From positions 1 through 39,825 of the IMG/VR virus record IMGVR_UViG_3300020165_000048: DNA of 39,825 bases, one strand, 5' to 3'. Positions 35,001 to 39,277 of this stretch are shown one piece after another. The notes under the pieces were generated by a model. It was not told the DNA's origin and did no database searches. It saw only the letters and a program-made list of their open reading frames with translations. Source of the stretch: a virus. The position numbers were made by a program, and so were the translations under genes. The stretch's first letter is position 1. The number at the start of each line of letters is the position of its first letter.

Positions 35001-35449
35001 TAGCTGGCTACGGCTTGGCATCTACTACTACCTCGTCAGGTAACAACGTATCGGAATTCATTGTTAACGCTGACCGGTTCGCGATCCTCAAGGACGCTAG
35101 CGACACCGGCACTGCGCAGGTCCCATTTAGCGTAGTGACCAGCTCATATACAAACAACGGCGTGACCGTAAATCCTGGTGTCTATATCACTGATGCGTTT
35201 ATTGCGAACGGTACGATTAACACTGCGAAGATAGGTAATGCGGCTATTGATGACGCTAAGATTGCGAACCTATCAGCGGGCAAGATAAGCACTGGTACGC
35301 TTAATGCGGCGAACGTAAACATCGCAGGTGTTACGTCGGGTATTGATTTGAAGTCTTCTGCTAGTGGCGCGCGAATGGAGATTAAAGCTGACTCGATCAA
35401 GGTCTTCGATTCAAGCGGCCAGGTCCGCATCAAGCTAGGTAATCTGTAA
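23084..35449 (+). CDS. Giant modular tail fibre, receptor-binding (4,121 aa)
   Basis: One uninterrupted frame uses 31% of the window. Rough order by residue: N-terminal anchor; FN3-like domain (97-190); Ala/Ser helical stalk (231-423); module D1 (423-765); then globular modules A1 (985-1218), B1 (1305-1544), C1 (1726-1886), A2 (1987-2219), B2 (2334-2578), A3 (2696-2931), C2 (3018-3179), C3 (3266-3436) and D2 (3553-3923), each separated by 85-220 residues of repeats such as TTAKTDAETAETNAQASES; then a C-terminal part (3923-4121) resembling the lambda gpJ/DUF1983 end (VDGQTASIAAQATSINGL, YTVKIDANGAVAGYGL, ADRFAIL). A, B and C modules look like jelly-roll carbohydrate-binding domains. The fibre probably contacts surface polysaccharide through several copies. 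Identity of the receptor is unknown. Confidence 0.85.
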   Translation: MTVKKTPTKVPGIGQPPSSVDPATKKYLSSIVEAIEIRLGRRGDPRDRAVTLRELINSGLAEELKANKFDPNNITSSNLGMGVVPGPSGGNDVFGTPDTPVNFSATGGYQKVLLTWTAAIYLGHSQTEIWRHDSDVLGDAILVGITSGPTYVDNVGGDQSFYYWIRHISTTNEEGNYNATQGTLATTSPNVTVLLDELAGAITDSELSAVLSGRITDTETGIADLVTTYGSTTAAAASAAAALASQTAAAQDAVLTAADAQSTAQDALDTAADLAATAQDVIDTAASAGTAASEAAAALASANAATVDATQTALDVASTAADVISTAADAATTTSDVAQTSLDVTATAADVISTAADATQTALDAAATALDKAATNADVILTNADVVSTAADVIAAASSATAAATSSSASSSSALVAKARSIDAERALKASGSISERICMEPGNYVFAVEQDSTQIYKNGTLLTTLDRGVTEVQTLAQGDKLASSKPFNACISDNTTLASIAHAGRQFGMYITREQFHTVRIYPLSDGQAYVRSADAWDNGTMTGVTPVALTGGTMYSTTIDVGSDGVGYLSVRTTCDALVYKHYTSGYDHTVLNPASERIIIDVDRTETTRRMDENGTSSSATIVETGGLLSTSDLSEALWSGAIGDGDGSDCETHVPYEFLGDEYIVPNVTLSDFCVISPEDDLIVRVYDKDSTLLYTKTVSTAGDRGTEGTQDGTVDVNEPALSTDGPYYFSGNKPFYLRINLGADEDPVIGYRRDVKALAGNQAAVAATYYASEASASETAAGQEASAANTSAAAANTSAGAALASEQAAATSESNALGSANTATSQATLATTAKTDAETAETNAQASESAAASSASTASGHASTASTQATLATTAKTDAETAETNAETAETNAQASESAAASSESNAAGHASTASTQAGLATTAKTDAETAETNAQASETNASASESAAAASVITAAGHSSVASTQATLATDAASDSEDARDVVLIETAAAGEIRFVTKDAWIKNPQSYDLGTDDPRLIRNSSTYTSTSAEFITNDAEFGVAYMGALADNHAVGPRKVYPFASDKVYFVRVVARVVDDGTDNGGGRVFIGYNGFDASGTRQQTNPDYNNVQPFSVYKLVSDGVFEIAGFIGGPDYTDAQLEALNTVIDNAPSGQSGDRAYVTATGTDPVPTSIAFQLRQNSSSTIGQVALKSFEVIDVTELIKAEIQADAASGFAGSASVSAGAAAGSASTASGHASTASTQAGLATTARSGAETAETNAQASETAASNSEIASAGSAATAAGHASTASTKADLATSVGARANLIDQGASNAGFEQGVAGVGAPAGWTVEAQNSITNLGFVTDVGTTSEFGSELSYGIVSSLVYTTGHWVTHYKHFLVEPGKTLKTKCRVWNYDYENITPTTTNPQDSYWVGEDDTICVWSFYDSEGVFLSSSYSQSAGHLYAVANNITTSGALGAAINETWIDFEPGTVTVPANSVYAKIEIVGVDYNGIVVEASKRGDYTTWSGGNWIGRIDDVQFLCTDGSIQEISQGPIDAAVSKTAASVSQSAAAASVVTAAGHASTASTQAGLATTAKTDAETAETNAQASETAASNSESAAAASVVTAAGHASTASTQAGLATTAKTDAETAETNAQASESAAATSESNASGFASTASTQAGLATTAKTDAETAETNAQASESAAATSESNAAGHASSASSSSTLAATAKTDAESAQTAAESARDGIVLENLIVDSRLSESSLIGGWETSGPWERSSTQSKFGTHSFKTTSGAFSNQYPEFYYTDIPMITGEKFTWGAWVYKNFNTDITIQCRQFGGWATGTVTSTNAWQFVTVQATVASPVPSGALVEFDIRGHTGGTSREVFIDGLILVRGHHDLTVVEASDAASTASAKAAASAGAALTSSQSATASQTAAGNSASAALASEGLAATSASDASASEAAALVSETNAATSESNAAGSESSASSSSTLAASAQSAAEAALTVAKVEIASIGPSRVTPIVENWAYQSYGTNLQNDDDRFVATSTIAESHFTTSDSVFGDAYNFGSASTANAAFGPRKAYPYGSDKVYMVRVIYRVAVESTQSYASNATNVYLGATTRGGDGLTLYENHQPGQQETNNADGETEFVMVFHGEDYASATLSPLDIVQDNKTTQANNVIISQFSTTSMQSPNGSDTPAKYIGFHIRQNASSVSDGNIAVKSYEVFDITDVVLAELKADAAAVSAAAALVSESAASASETAAGQSASTASTQAGIATTKAGNASTSASQAATSESNASGHESAASTSETNAANSASDASDSEANALTYRNAAATSATNAASSESAAATSEGISAAIEDRMNLVDGGVVNVGFEADQASTSIDTWPTGWDCEGQRFDAPRDVGVVDNVVNSTGDFASTKSFGTHVENAGTTGHWLRLSKYFVAEATQKFNVDMAVRLAGTTTSSYNQDPEWIDEDDVFIIYNWYDEDGALLSQAAVSSATSEYNQANGSWVSGTSQAPQLTWFDYVSDEGTAPTNTAFVRIDLILIDDQPGNIGTDTLVNYATWAVGGNFRGYIDDVQFLSSNGSIVETNKANLEGAVSAAASQTSASNASASESAAGTSASTASSQAGIATTKAGEASTSASNAATSESNALGSANTAASQATLATTAKNDAETAETNAQASETAAASSETNAAGSASTASSQATLAATAKSDTDDLKDAVLVETAANGEIQFVNPTSWQQTQQSHNLYSGDFRFAGTGNATASFFIDNDAEFGNAYLPTLGLNESVSTRRVQPYNSDKVYLVRLIARVVNDGATIGTGVRVSLGINGWKADGTRITSSPDLNNYQPIYVVKTVADGTFELSVFFGGSDYTDAQLEAFDLVTENAPSGQSGGRAWAIIPPSSGTNNEPDLAFVNFQVRYNASGITDGQVALKTLEVIDVTESIKAEIEADASAISASAALVSQNAASASQTAAGNSASTATTQAGIASTKAGDASGFASDASGFATAAQTSASNASGSASTASTQAGLAATAKNDAESARDSMVLDNVVVDSRLANATLIGGWDTTLYERSSTQKYFGGHSLKSKSTIFSNNNPIFYRTDVEIVQGEKFTWGAWVYKNFSSNITLQFQQFGGWATGTVTSTNAWQFVTAQGTASAGLSSGYNLEMDIRSHTGGTSRELFIDGLVIVRGHHDLTVVETSDRAATAEVLSEVSAAASLSSANAASASATTAGDEATISTTQAGIATTKAGEALTYRNQAATSESNASGSASTASTQAGLAVTAKDDAEAARDGIVYQNYAFDGTFPGGVKPQWTDQSSAFTTSTTYKKIGTHSLKIPASSTASTDIFESALLDSFPDIAVGDKFTWGFWVYIDGTGTTSESFGFAGDGGWGTIATAVRNSWVFLTNTGTAGSYPVTNGLRLELRSAPIGSNTDNAIYIDGIIVVKGEVDLTSVEVDDSSVRSAHKSSDSAGAALISSQSATASQSAASTSASTASTQAGIATTKAGEASTFASNASTSESNASGFANAASASAGVASGHSSDASGFASAANTSAGAASTSATNAAASATAAAIDNRLLEARVNSPLNGHYANSEWYLYSITTAYVVSYFTGTDIRIQNMATGTWYDVKKNATALTNYRVDTLSGQSGIGPWRVSASGPIVCKHANGHMGVPANFGGTLLGNMANRYQPVDVYLFSPDSEASVDVFVSESFTGFSNTMTPNHTITVPAGGYYHWQQDVDWGSTQGSGNTSILFRSDARVCGVWVPNGGDYMVLVPLTNGEAVGGVETQNGSGYPYYNDGATNTTVTIESDGSARYYVNDDPKFYFMQAATADGAGGDAEFAIPREGLSDYYIWPEPNISNFRMVAVEPGTVKVMQADGTVLYTKEFGANTTTTSPTFLSEGSNTGNTDIHTGIGPYRFVGTVPFHLVCQEAGDDDETTMLGARQSKLAESGAIKAAAVALSTVSSSVDGQTASIAAQATSINGLEAQYTVKIDANGAVAGYGLASTTTSSGNNVSEFIVNADRFAILKDASDTGTAQVPFSVVTSSYTNNGVTVNPGVYITDAFIANGTINTAKIGNAAIDDAKIANLSAGKISTGTLNAANVNIAGVTSGIDLKSSASGARMEIKADSIKVFDSSGQVRIKLGNL
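25571..28170 (+). repeat. Near-identical DNA repeats in fibre linkers
   Basis: A unit of about 60-80 bp encoding LATTAKTDAETAETNAQASES recurs at about 25581, 25705, 25856, 27799, 27947 and 28075, with a diverged copy near 31008. A long core beginning GCTACTACTGCAAAAACTGA is identical or differs only at a few third positions. Between 25681 and 25800 the subunit AETAETN is itself duplicated. Identity at the DNA level, not only in protein, points to recent duplication or ongoing gene conversion. Confidence 0.85.
28460..32364 (+). repeat. Direct repeat between fibre C modules
   Basis: A 32-bp sequence beginning GGTGAGAAATTCACTTGGGG is identical at 28460-28491 and 32333-32364, encoding GEKFTWGAWVY in modules C1 and C2. 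Flanking parts (FGGWATGTVTSTNAWQFVT, RGHHDLTVVE) are also nearly identical in protein, showing duplication of a whole module. Confidence 0.8.
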
Positions 35450-36123
35450 TGACTACCTATACAGAAAATTTATCTCTTGTATCGGCAGCATTACCCTACG
35501 GTGGTACAGCGACTGCTACTAGAAATTTGACGGTTGGCGACACCATAACAGCGAGCTTTGATCAGGAAGCTACTAGCACACAACAGACCAATTACTTGGA
35601 TAACGAAGACAATGACATCGTCTTTACCCTGGTCAACTGCACAATCTCCCCGACAAGTGTTAAAAACCGCGGCACGTTTACGATTACTCCAACGAACACG
35701 AATTCGAATTACTCGTGTAATGGGGTGCTCGTATATTACCTCCCTGGCGGGCATCAGTATGGTGGCCCTTCAACGGACCACCAGCAGGCTGAGTTTACGA
35801 TTAGTGGCACCTTCAGCGGCAGTTCCGGCACACCGGATATGGGCCTGCAGGTGTGGCACCCGAGCAACACGTCCCTGCCGCGTTTAGACACCAAAGACAA
35901 GCAGATCATGCACTACGCGTCGTACTCCGGCACCGTAACATCAGGTACAAACACTACTATTTCTGTTGGGGGTGGCTACGACATTACTAATGGGGATTGG
36001 GGGATTGATGTGACACCCGTTGACTACGATTTAAGTGTCGTATCGACCTCAAATCAGTTTGTTGTTAGCAGTGCTGAGGGTTCGATCCAGTGGCGCGTTA
36101 ACGTATTTAAGTTGAATCAATAA
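35449..36123 (+). CDS. Tail accessory protein, unknown function
   Basis: A 224-residue, Thr/Ser/Asn-rich, beta-type protein that starts within the fibre stop (TAATG). No cysteine-rich, membrane or enzyme motif is seen. The composition (TVGDTITASF, FTLVNCTISPTSVKNRGTFTITPTNTNSN, AEFTISGTFSGSSGTPDMG) resembles phage fibre tips or decoration proteins with immunoglobulin-like strands. It overlaps the next gene by one base, so fibre, this gene and the next are translationally coupled. It may bind the fibre end or be a secondary receptor-binding part. Confidence 0.58.
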   Translation: MTTYTENLSLVSAALPYGGTATATRNLTVGDTITASFDQEATSTQQTNYLDNEDNDIVFTLVNCTISPTSVKNRGTFTITPTNTNSNYSCNGVLVYYLPGGHQYGGPSTDHQQAEFTISGTFSGSSGTPDMGLQVWHPSNTSLPRLDTKDKQIMHYASYSGTVTSGTNTTISVGGGYDITNGDWGIDVTPVDYDLSVVSTSNQFVVSSAEGSIQWRVNVFKLNQ

Positions 36124-36881
36124 TGACATACGGTATTCGAGTAGAAAACGAGTCGGGCTTTACACAAATCGACGACACTACACAGGGGTTCCAGGTGCTC
36201 GCTACTGGGACTGTATCGGCTAGTAACGCGTACACCATTAATTATGTGACGATTCCGAGCACTTATCCAGATGACATCCTTGTTGTGGCTAAACCTAACA
36301 ACCCTAATACCAACATAGACTACCGGTTGTACGCTAAGTACAGCGATACAACTAATAACAACGGGGTTCGTACTCGTCGTTGCTTTATGAACTTCGCAGC
36401 CGGAGGGAGCGTCGTTGCTACGGAAGCCGCAGATTACGCCATTATCCAACGCTGCAGTGAGTTTGATGACAGTCTTATTAGCGGTCAGACGCCGCCTAAC
36501 CAGGGCTTAAATATTTACCAATCCGACGGCACTTTAAGTTTTACGTCAGAGAAACCTACTTACCGCGTCCAAGCAGCACGGCATCATGAAGTCACGTCGT
36601 CTAGTTCTGGGGCAGGCACTTGGTACACAGGCGTCGACAGTACAGACATTGAAGATATTTACGGTTTGGCTATGGGCTATGGGGCATATAAGTATCGAGT
36701 GTTTGGCCCAGCGGCGGATCGCCAGTACACAAGCACCTCTCGACTACTACGATGGGATTACCAAAATTCACGAATAGAAACAGTCACGAGGAGTGTTGGT
36801 GGCCAAGCGGGTTATACCAGCGGGACATATACAAGGGTTTGGGAAGGGCATAGAACAGAGATGGTGGGATATATCGTATGA
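36123..36881 (+). CDS. Tail tip-associated protein (DUF6453-like)
   Basis: This 252-residue protein begins MTYGIRVENESGFTQIDDTTQGFQVLATGTV, a form that I associate with a group of phage tail proteins resembling DUF6453, usually encoded just after a gpJ-like or fibre gene. The rest is beta-rich (YRVQAARHHEVTSSSSGAGTWYTG, YKYRVFGPAADRQYTSTS). It overlaps genes on both sides by 1 and 4 bp. A structural role at the distal tail is likely; direct evidence is only pattern and order. Confidence 0.6.
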   Translation: MTYGIRVENESGFTQIDDTTQGFQVLATGTVSASNAYTINYVTIPSTYPDDILVVAKPNNPNTNIDYRLYAKYSDTTNNNGVRTRRCFMNFAAGGSVVATEAADYAIIQRCSEFDDSLISGQTPPNQGLNIYQSDGTLSFTSEKPTYRVQAARHHEVTSSSSGAGTWYTGVDSTDIEDIYGLAMGYGAYKYRVFGPAADRQYTSTSRLLRWDYQNSRIETVTRSVGGQAGYTSGTYTRVWEGHRTEMVGYIV

Positions 36882-37321
36882 ACAAATTTGCACTGGTCGC
36901 AGAAAACGGAGAGGTGGTTTCAATTGTTCACCCGTCGTACGACGGTATGTGGACCGAGGGTCAGCAGGTTGGAACAGAAACCGCGCGTAGTTTCCCGTAT
37001 GAGATTCCAGACACAACGGTCATAATCGAATGGTACTGGCGGCATGCATGGGTAAAAAATAAACCCATACGGCCTGGTGACTATTACTACTGGGATAACT
37101 ACCAGTGGAATCTGAACACAACTGAGCTTCAGGCCGAGATGCGTTCATTGCGTGATTACAAGTTAGCTAAATCCGACTGGACACAGTTTAACGACAGTCC
37201 GTTGTCTGATTCTGACAAAGCCGCTTGGGTGACTTACAGGCAGGCATTACGAGATGTCCCAGCAAACAATCAAGATATAGATTCACTAGACGATGTGTCC
37301 TGGCCAACACCGCCAGGTTAA
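36878..37321 (+). CDS. Tail assembly chaperone-like protein (Phage_tail_APC)
   Basis: A 147-residue protein. The C-terminal 60 residues (LRDYKLAKSDWTQFNDSPLSDSDKAAWVTYRQALRDVP, then DDVSWPTPP) match the Phage_tail_APC pattern found at the end of phage fibre operons. The N-terminal half has aromatic-rich strands (NKFALVAENGEVVSIVHPSYDGMW, WYWRHAWVKNKPIRPGDYYYWDNYQW). In related phages such proteins help fold or attach fibres. It overlaps the previous gene by 4 bp, consistent with coupling to the fibre genes. Confidence 0.72.
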   Translation: MNKFALVAENGEVVSIVHPSYDGMWTEGQQVGTETARSFPYEIPDTTVIIEWYWRHAWVKNKPIRPGDYYYWDNYQWNLNTTELQAEMRSLRDYKLAKSDWTQFNDSPLSDSDKAAWVTYRQALRDVPANNQDIDSLDDVSWPTPPG

Positions 37322-37335
37322 ACAGGAGATAAGAT

Positions 37336-37434
37336 ATGCACGCAGGTAAAGGTAAGCAATGTATTTTGAACCAACAAGACAAGCCAAAGAAAAAGAAGGC
37401 TAAGAAGAAGGCGAAAAAGAACTATGGCTACTAA
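37336..37434 (+). CDS. 32-aa lysine-rich peptide with C-terminal NYGY
   Basis: A short frame preceded by AGGAG (37323-37327), a good ribosome site 8 bp before ATG 37336. It overlaps the start of the next gene by 11 bp in another frame. The second half is almost pure Lys with a few Ala and Pro (KPKKKKAKKKAKK) and ends NYGY. It matches the style of the 28-aa peptide at 1212-1298: Lys-rich helix followed by two tyrosines separated by one or two residues. Function unknown; nucleic-acid or capsid binding is a guess. Confidence 0.55.
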   Translation: MHAGKGKQCILNQQDKPKKKKAKKKAKKNYGY

Positions 37435-37657
37435 ACGCGACTATAAAGAAGAGTATAAGTATCACCAGACTGATGCTCAAAAGAAACGACGCGCTGCCCG
37501 TAACAAAGCGCGGCGTGATGCCTTGGCGAAAGGTAAGGTCAAGAAAGGAGACAAAAAAGACGTACACCATAAGGATGGAAATCCTAAGAACAACAGCAGT
37601 AAAAATGTTGCTGTGGTGAGCCGTAAGAAGAACCGTGGTGCGTACCGATTTGCATAA
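37424..37657 (+). CDS. Small HNH-type protein
   Basis: A 77-residue basic protein. The first 45 residues are Arg/Lys-rich (YKEEYKYHQTDAQKKRRAARNKARRDALAKG). The rest is a compact HNH core, DVHHKDGNPKNNSSKNVAVVSRKKNRG, with His-His, Asp and Asn in the expected spacing. Short proteins of this form are common in phages of marine bacteria. With no added zinc ribbon it may nick DNA or only bind it. It ends the + strand late region; 4 bp later a 26-bp palindrome begins. Confidence 0.75.
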   Translation: MATKRDYKEEYKYHQTDAQKKRRAARNKARRDALAKGKVKKGDKKDVHHKDGNPKNNSSKNVAVVSRKKNRGAYRFA

Positions 37658-37661
37658 CCTC

Positions 37662-37687
37662 CATGAATTTAATGCATTAGATTCATG
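37662..37687. repeat. 26-bp near-perfect palindrome
   Basis: Twelve of 13 base pairs match around the centre at 37674/37675; the two halves are CATGAATTTAATG and CATTAGATTCATG, and the one unmatched pair (T69/G80) would be a wobble pair in RNA. It is AT-rich and not followed by a T run, so it is not a typical terminator. Its right end overlaps the likely -35 of the promoter at 37678-37706. It looks like a binding site for a dimeric protein. Confidence 0.7.
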
Positions 37688-37706
37688 ACCTGACCCCCCG
37701 TATAAT
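37678..37706 (+). promoter_or_regulatory. Promoter before the 21-aa frame and attP region
   Basis: A perfect -10 TATAAT (37701-37706) lies 17 bp after TAGATT (37678-37683), which keeps T1, G3 and A4 of the -35 consensus. Transcription would start near 37713. The palindrome at 37662-37687 overlaps the -35, so it may act as operator. Confidence 0.5.
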
Positions 37707-37734
37707 TGCGCCTCTTTCATATAGGGGGCACACC

Positions 37735-37800
37735 ATGTTGTACGTAATAGCGTTCGTTCTTTTAGCACTAGGGGCGATAGCCAAACAGGACTTACTGTAG
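37735..37800 (+). CDS. 21-aa hydrophobic peptide
   Basis: A short frame with a G-rich ribosome site (GGGGG, 5-6 bp before ATG) and a consensus -10 upstream. Residues 2-16 are hydrophobic (LYVIAFVLLALGAIA), followed by a short polar end (KQDLL), enough for a single membrane helix. It could be a small lysis or exclusion peptide, or a leader read before the integrase gene. Expression is not proven; the good upstream signals are the reason for listing it. Confidence 0.4.
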   Translation: MLYVIAFVLLALGAIAKQDLL

Positions 37801-37817
37801 GGTGTCAGTGACACCCT
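37799..37817. repeat. 8-bp hairpin after the 21-aa frame
   Basis: AGGGTGTC-AGT-GACACCC-T is a perfect 8-bp inverted repeat that begins in the stop codon of the 21-aa frame. There is no T run after it on either strand. It could weaken transcription into the integrase gene or serve as a protein site at the edge of attP. Confidence 0.5.
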
Positions 37818-37824
37818 CAAGATA

Positions 37825-37981
37825 TAAGTAAATTGAATTAAGTAGTAGAAACAAGCACTTAGGAATTTTAGCCCCTGTAGGGTAAGTAATAGTAAGTAGT
37901 ACTTAACCTATTGAAATAGAACGGAAAGTTGCAATCCGGCGCACAGAATCCCTCTCTCTCCGCCAGTTTTGTAAGTGCTTG
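37825..37981. other. attP: attP region with integrase arm-type repeats
   Basis: TAAGTA occurs directly at 37825, 37839, 37883 and 37893 and inverted at 37900-37905. A perfect 10-bp inverted pair, CAAGCACTTA (37852-37861) and TAAGTGCTTG (37972-37981), brackets the tRNA-like core. Short repeated sites flanking the crossover are typical arm-type binding sites of lambda-like integrases. The integrase gene follows at 38037. Confidence 0.65.
37946..37965 (+). other. attP core: copy of a tRNA-Ser 3' end
   Basis: GAATCCCTCTCTCTCCGCCA divides as the end of a T-loop (GAAT), T-stem 3' strand (CCCTC), acceptor 3' strand (TCTCTCC), discriminator G73 and CCA. G73 is characteristic of tRNA-Ser. The preceding bases do not form the rest of a tRNA, so this is not a tRNA gene. 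The phage therefore most likely integrates into the 3' end of a host tRNA-Ser gene and restores it. The exact tRNA-Ser isoacceptor cannot be told. Confidence 0.82.
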
Positions 37982-38036
37982 ATGTGCATGGATTTTTCAG
38001 TAAGATAATGTCCTTCGACACTCATAGGACACCCTG

Positions 38037-39032
38037 ATGCACGTAAGGAAGCGCGGCAACGGTTGGCAAGCAATCGTTAAATTTAAAGGTAACCCCACTC
38101 AACAGAAGACTTTCAATTCCCAGGCAGCAGCTAAAGCATGGGGGCGTCGCATTGAGTCGAGCATGGACAACGGGTCGTGGATCGATACTCGTGAATCGCG
38201 GTCCGTGCTCATCGAGCACATAGTCGATGACCTGGTCTACTCGTATGAGAGGTTTGGGCTCGAGGTCGCTGGTCCTAAATTAGGACAGTTGAATCAGATA
38301 AAAGAATACTTCCACGGTGTATCGATACACGAGCTGACTTTTGATGATGTGTTGGACTTTGCTGCATTTCGTTTAGAGACCATTGCTGCAAGCACACTAC
38401 AGACTCAAATGTATTATCTGAAGCAAGCCGTCACAAACAGCAGAATAAAAACCGAGCAGCCTGTAGTAGATATGGCGATCGATGAGCTCAAGAAAAAGAA
38501 GTTGATCATGGGAAGCGTCAGAAGAGACAGGCGGTTGGAACCAGGCGAGTACGAAACTTTGATGGAAGCAGCAGAAGGACACTGGATTAGTGCTGCAATA
38601 GACATAGCTGTGGAATCTGGCATGAGACAAGGTGAGATTCATGCGTTGAAGTGGTCAGACATAGATGAAAACAAAGGCGTCATCCACTTAATGCGTAAAG
38701 ATAAGGGCGCTGAAGGAGGTAAATCTAAGTGCGATATACCTCTACTTCAAGGCGTGAGAGAGGCGTTGCTACGCTCGTCAAACGTACTTGGGCAAGGGCC
38801 AAACCTTATTAGCGTAAAGCGGGCAGCATCGATTTCAGACAAGTTTGCCAGGATGACGGCGAAATTAGGAATAGACGACTTGAGGTTCCACGACTTACGT
38901 CATGAAGCAATTAGTCGAATGTTTGAGCGTGGAATGAGGGTTGAACAAGTGCGGGTTGTATCTGGACACCGCACCTTAGATCAACTTTCTAGGTACGTGA
39001 ACCTTCGCGCTGAAGATCTAGCTGGGATGTGA
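38037..39032 (+). CDS. int: Tyrosine-family integrase
   Basis: This 331-residue recombinase inserts the phage genome at the tRNA-Ser site. Seen: N-terminal arm-binding part (VRKRGNGWQAIVKFKGNPTQQKTF), a core-binding helical domain (about 55-150), and a catalytic domain with R197 (ESGMRQGEI), a lysine near 221-223 in the beta-hairpin, H285 and R288 (FHDLRHEA), H311 (SGHRTL) and the nucleophile Y320 (LSRYVNL). All expected residues are present and the length is normal. AGGA lies 7 bp before ATG 38037. A weak promoter may exist inside attP (TTGATG 37979, GATAAT 38004, 19-bp spacing). The 3' end overlaps the oppositely oriented excisionase-like gene by 44 bp. Confidence 0.94.
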   Translation: MHVRKRGNGWQAIVKFKGNPTQQKTFNSQAAAKAWGRRIESSMDNGSWIDTRESRSVLIEHIVDDLVYSYERFGLEVAGPKLGQLNQIKEYFHGVSIHELTFDDVLDFAAFRLETIAASTLQTQMYYLKQAVTNSRIKTEQPVVDMAIDELKKKKLIMGSVRRDRRLEPGEYETLMEAAEGHWISAAIDIAVESGMRQGEIHALKWSDIDENKGVIHLMRKDKGAEGGKSKCDIPLLQGVREALLRSSNVLGQGPNLISVKRAASISDKFARMTAKLGIDDLRFHDLRHEAISRMFERGMRVEQVRVVSGHRTLDQLSRYVNLRAEDLAGM

Positions 39033-39210
39033 AGTAGGTAGCTACTTCAGGTGTAGGGAAGAGATATTTTTTCCCGTGTTTTACGTGCGGTATGTTTAGA
39101 CCGTCGCGATATATCTGCTGATACAGTGATTCTCTTTTGATCTTTAATAGATCAGCGAGATCGGCTAGGTCCATGAATGGACCGTATTGATTGATTAAAA
39201 CCTCTAACAT
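38989..39210 (-). CDS. Excisionase-like / HTH_17 DNA-binding protein
   Basis: A 73-residue protein. MDLADLADLLKIKRESLYQQIYRDGLNIPHVKHGKKYLFPTPEVATYF is a winged-helix/MerR-type (HTH_17) fold as in Xis, AlpA and torI proteins, which bend attachment-site DNA and steer integrase to excision. AGGGAG lies upstream of the ATG at 39210. The reading direction is opposite to the integrase, and its last 44 bp overlap the integrase 3' end. The probable promoter (39278-39305) contains a variant of the 17-bp dyad. A transcriptional regulator (Cro-like) is the alternative role. Confidence 0.68.
   Translation of the reverse strand: MLEVLINQYGPFMDLADLADLLKIKRESLYQQIYRDGLNIPHVKHGKKYLFPTPEVATYFTSQLDLQREGSRT
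39030..39049. repeat. Hairpin at the integrase stop codon
   Basis: TGAAGTAGGTAGCTACTTCA is an 8-bp perfect stem with a GTAG loop that starts in the integrase stop codon. It lies inside the oppositely oriented excisionase-like gene. It may end the integrase message, but there is no T run after it. Confidence 0.45.
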
Positions 39211-39277
39211 CTTTCTCCCTCTGTAACTTTCCTTGTCTAAAGATCAATGCAACAGGGTAGTTACAAAGTGCTAATAT

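Noticed and set aside
37799-37817. Rho-independent terminator.
   Set aside because: Good stem but no T run on either strand; listed as a hairpin only.
37946-37965. A tRNA-Ser gene.
   Set aside because: Only the last 20 nt match; the upstream bases do not form T-stem, anticodon or acceptor 5' strand, so it is an attachment-site copy.
8606-38830. Other TATTAG sequences (for example near 8607, 29556, 36476 and 38810).
   Set aside because: None is followed by CTAATA at 4-6 bp spacing, and all lie in coding sequence; they are single half-sites expected by chance.
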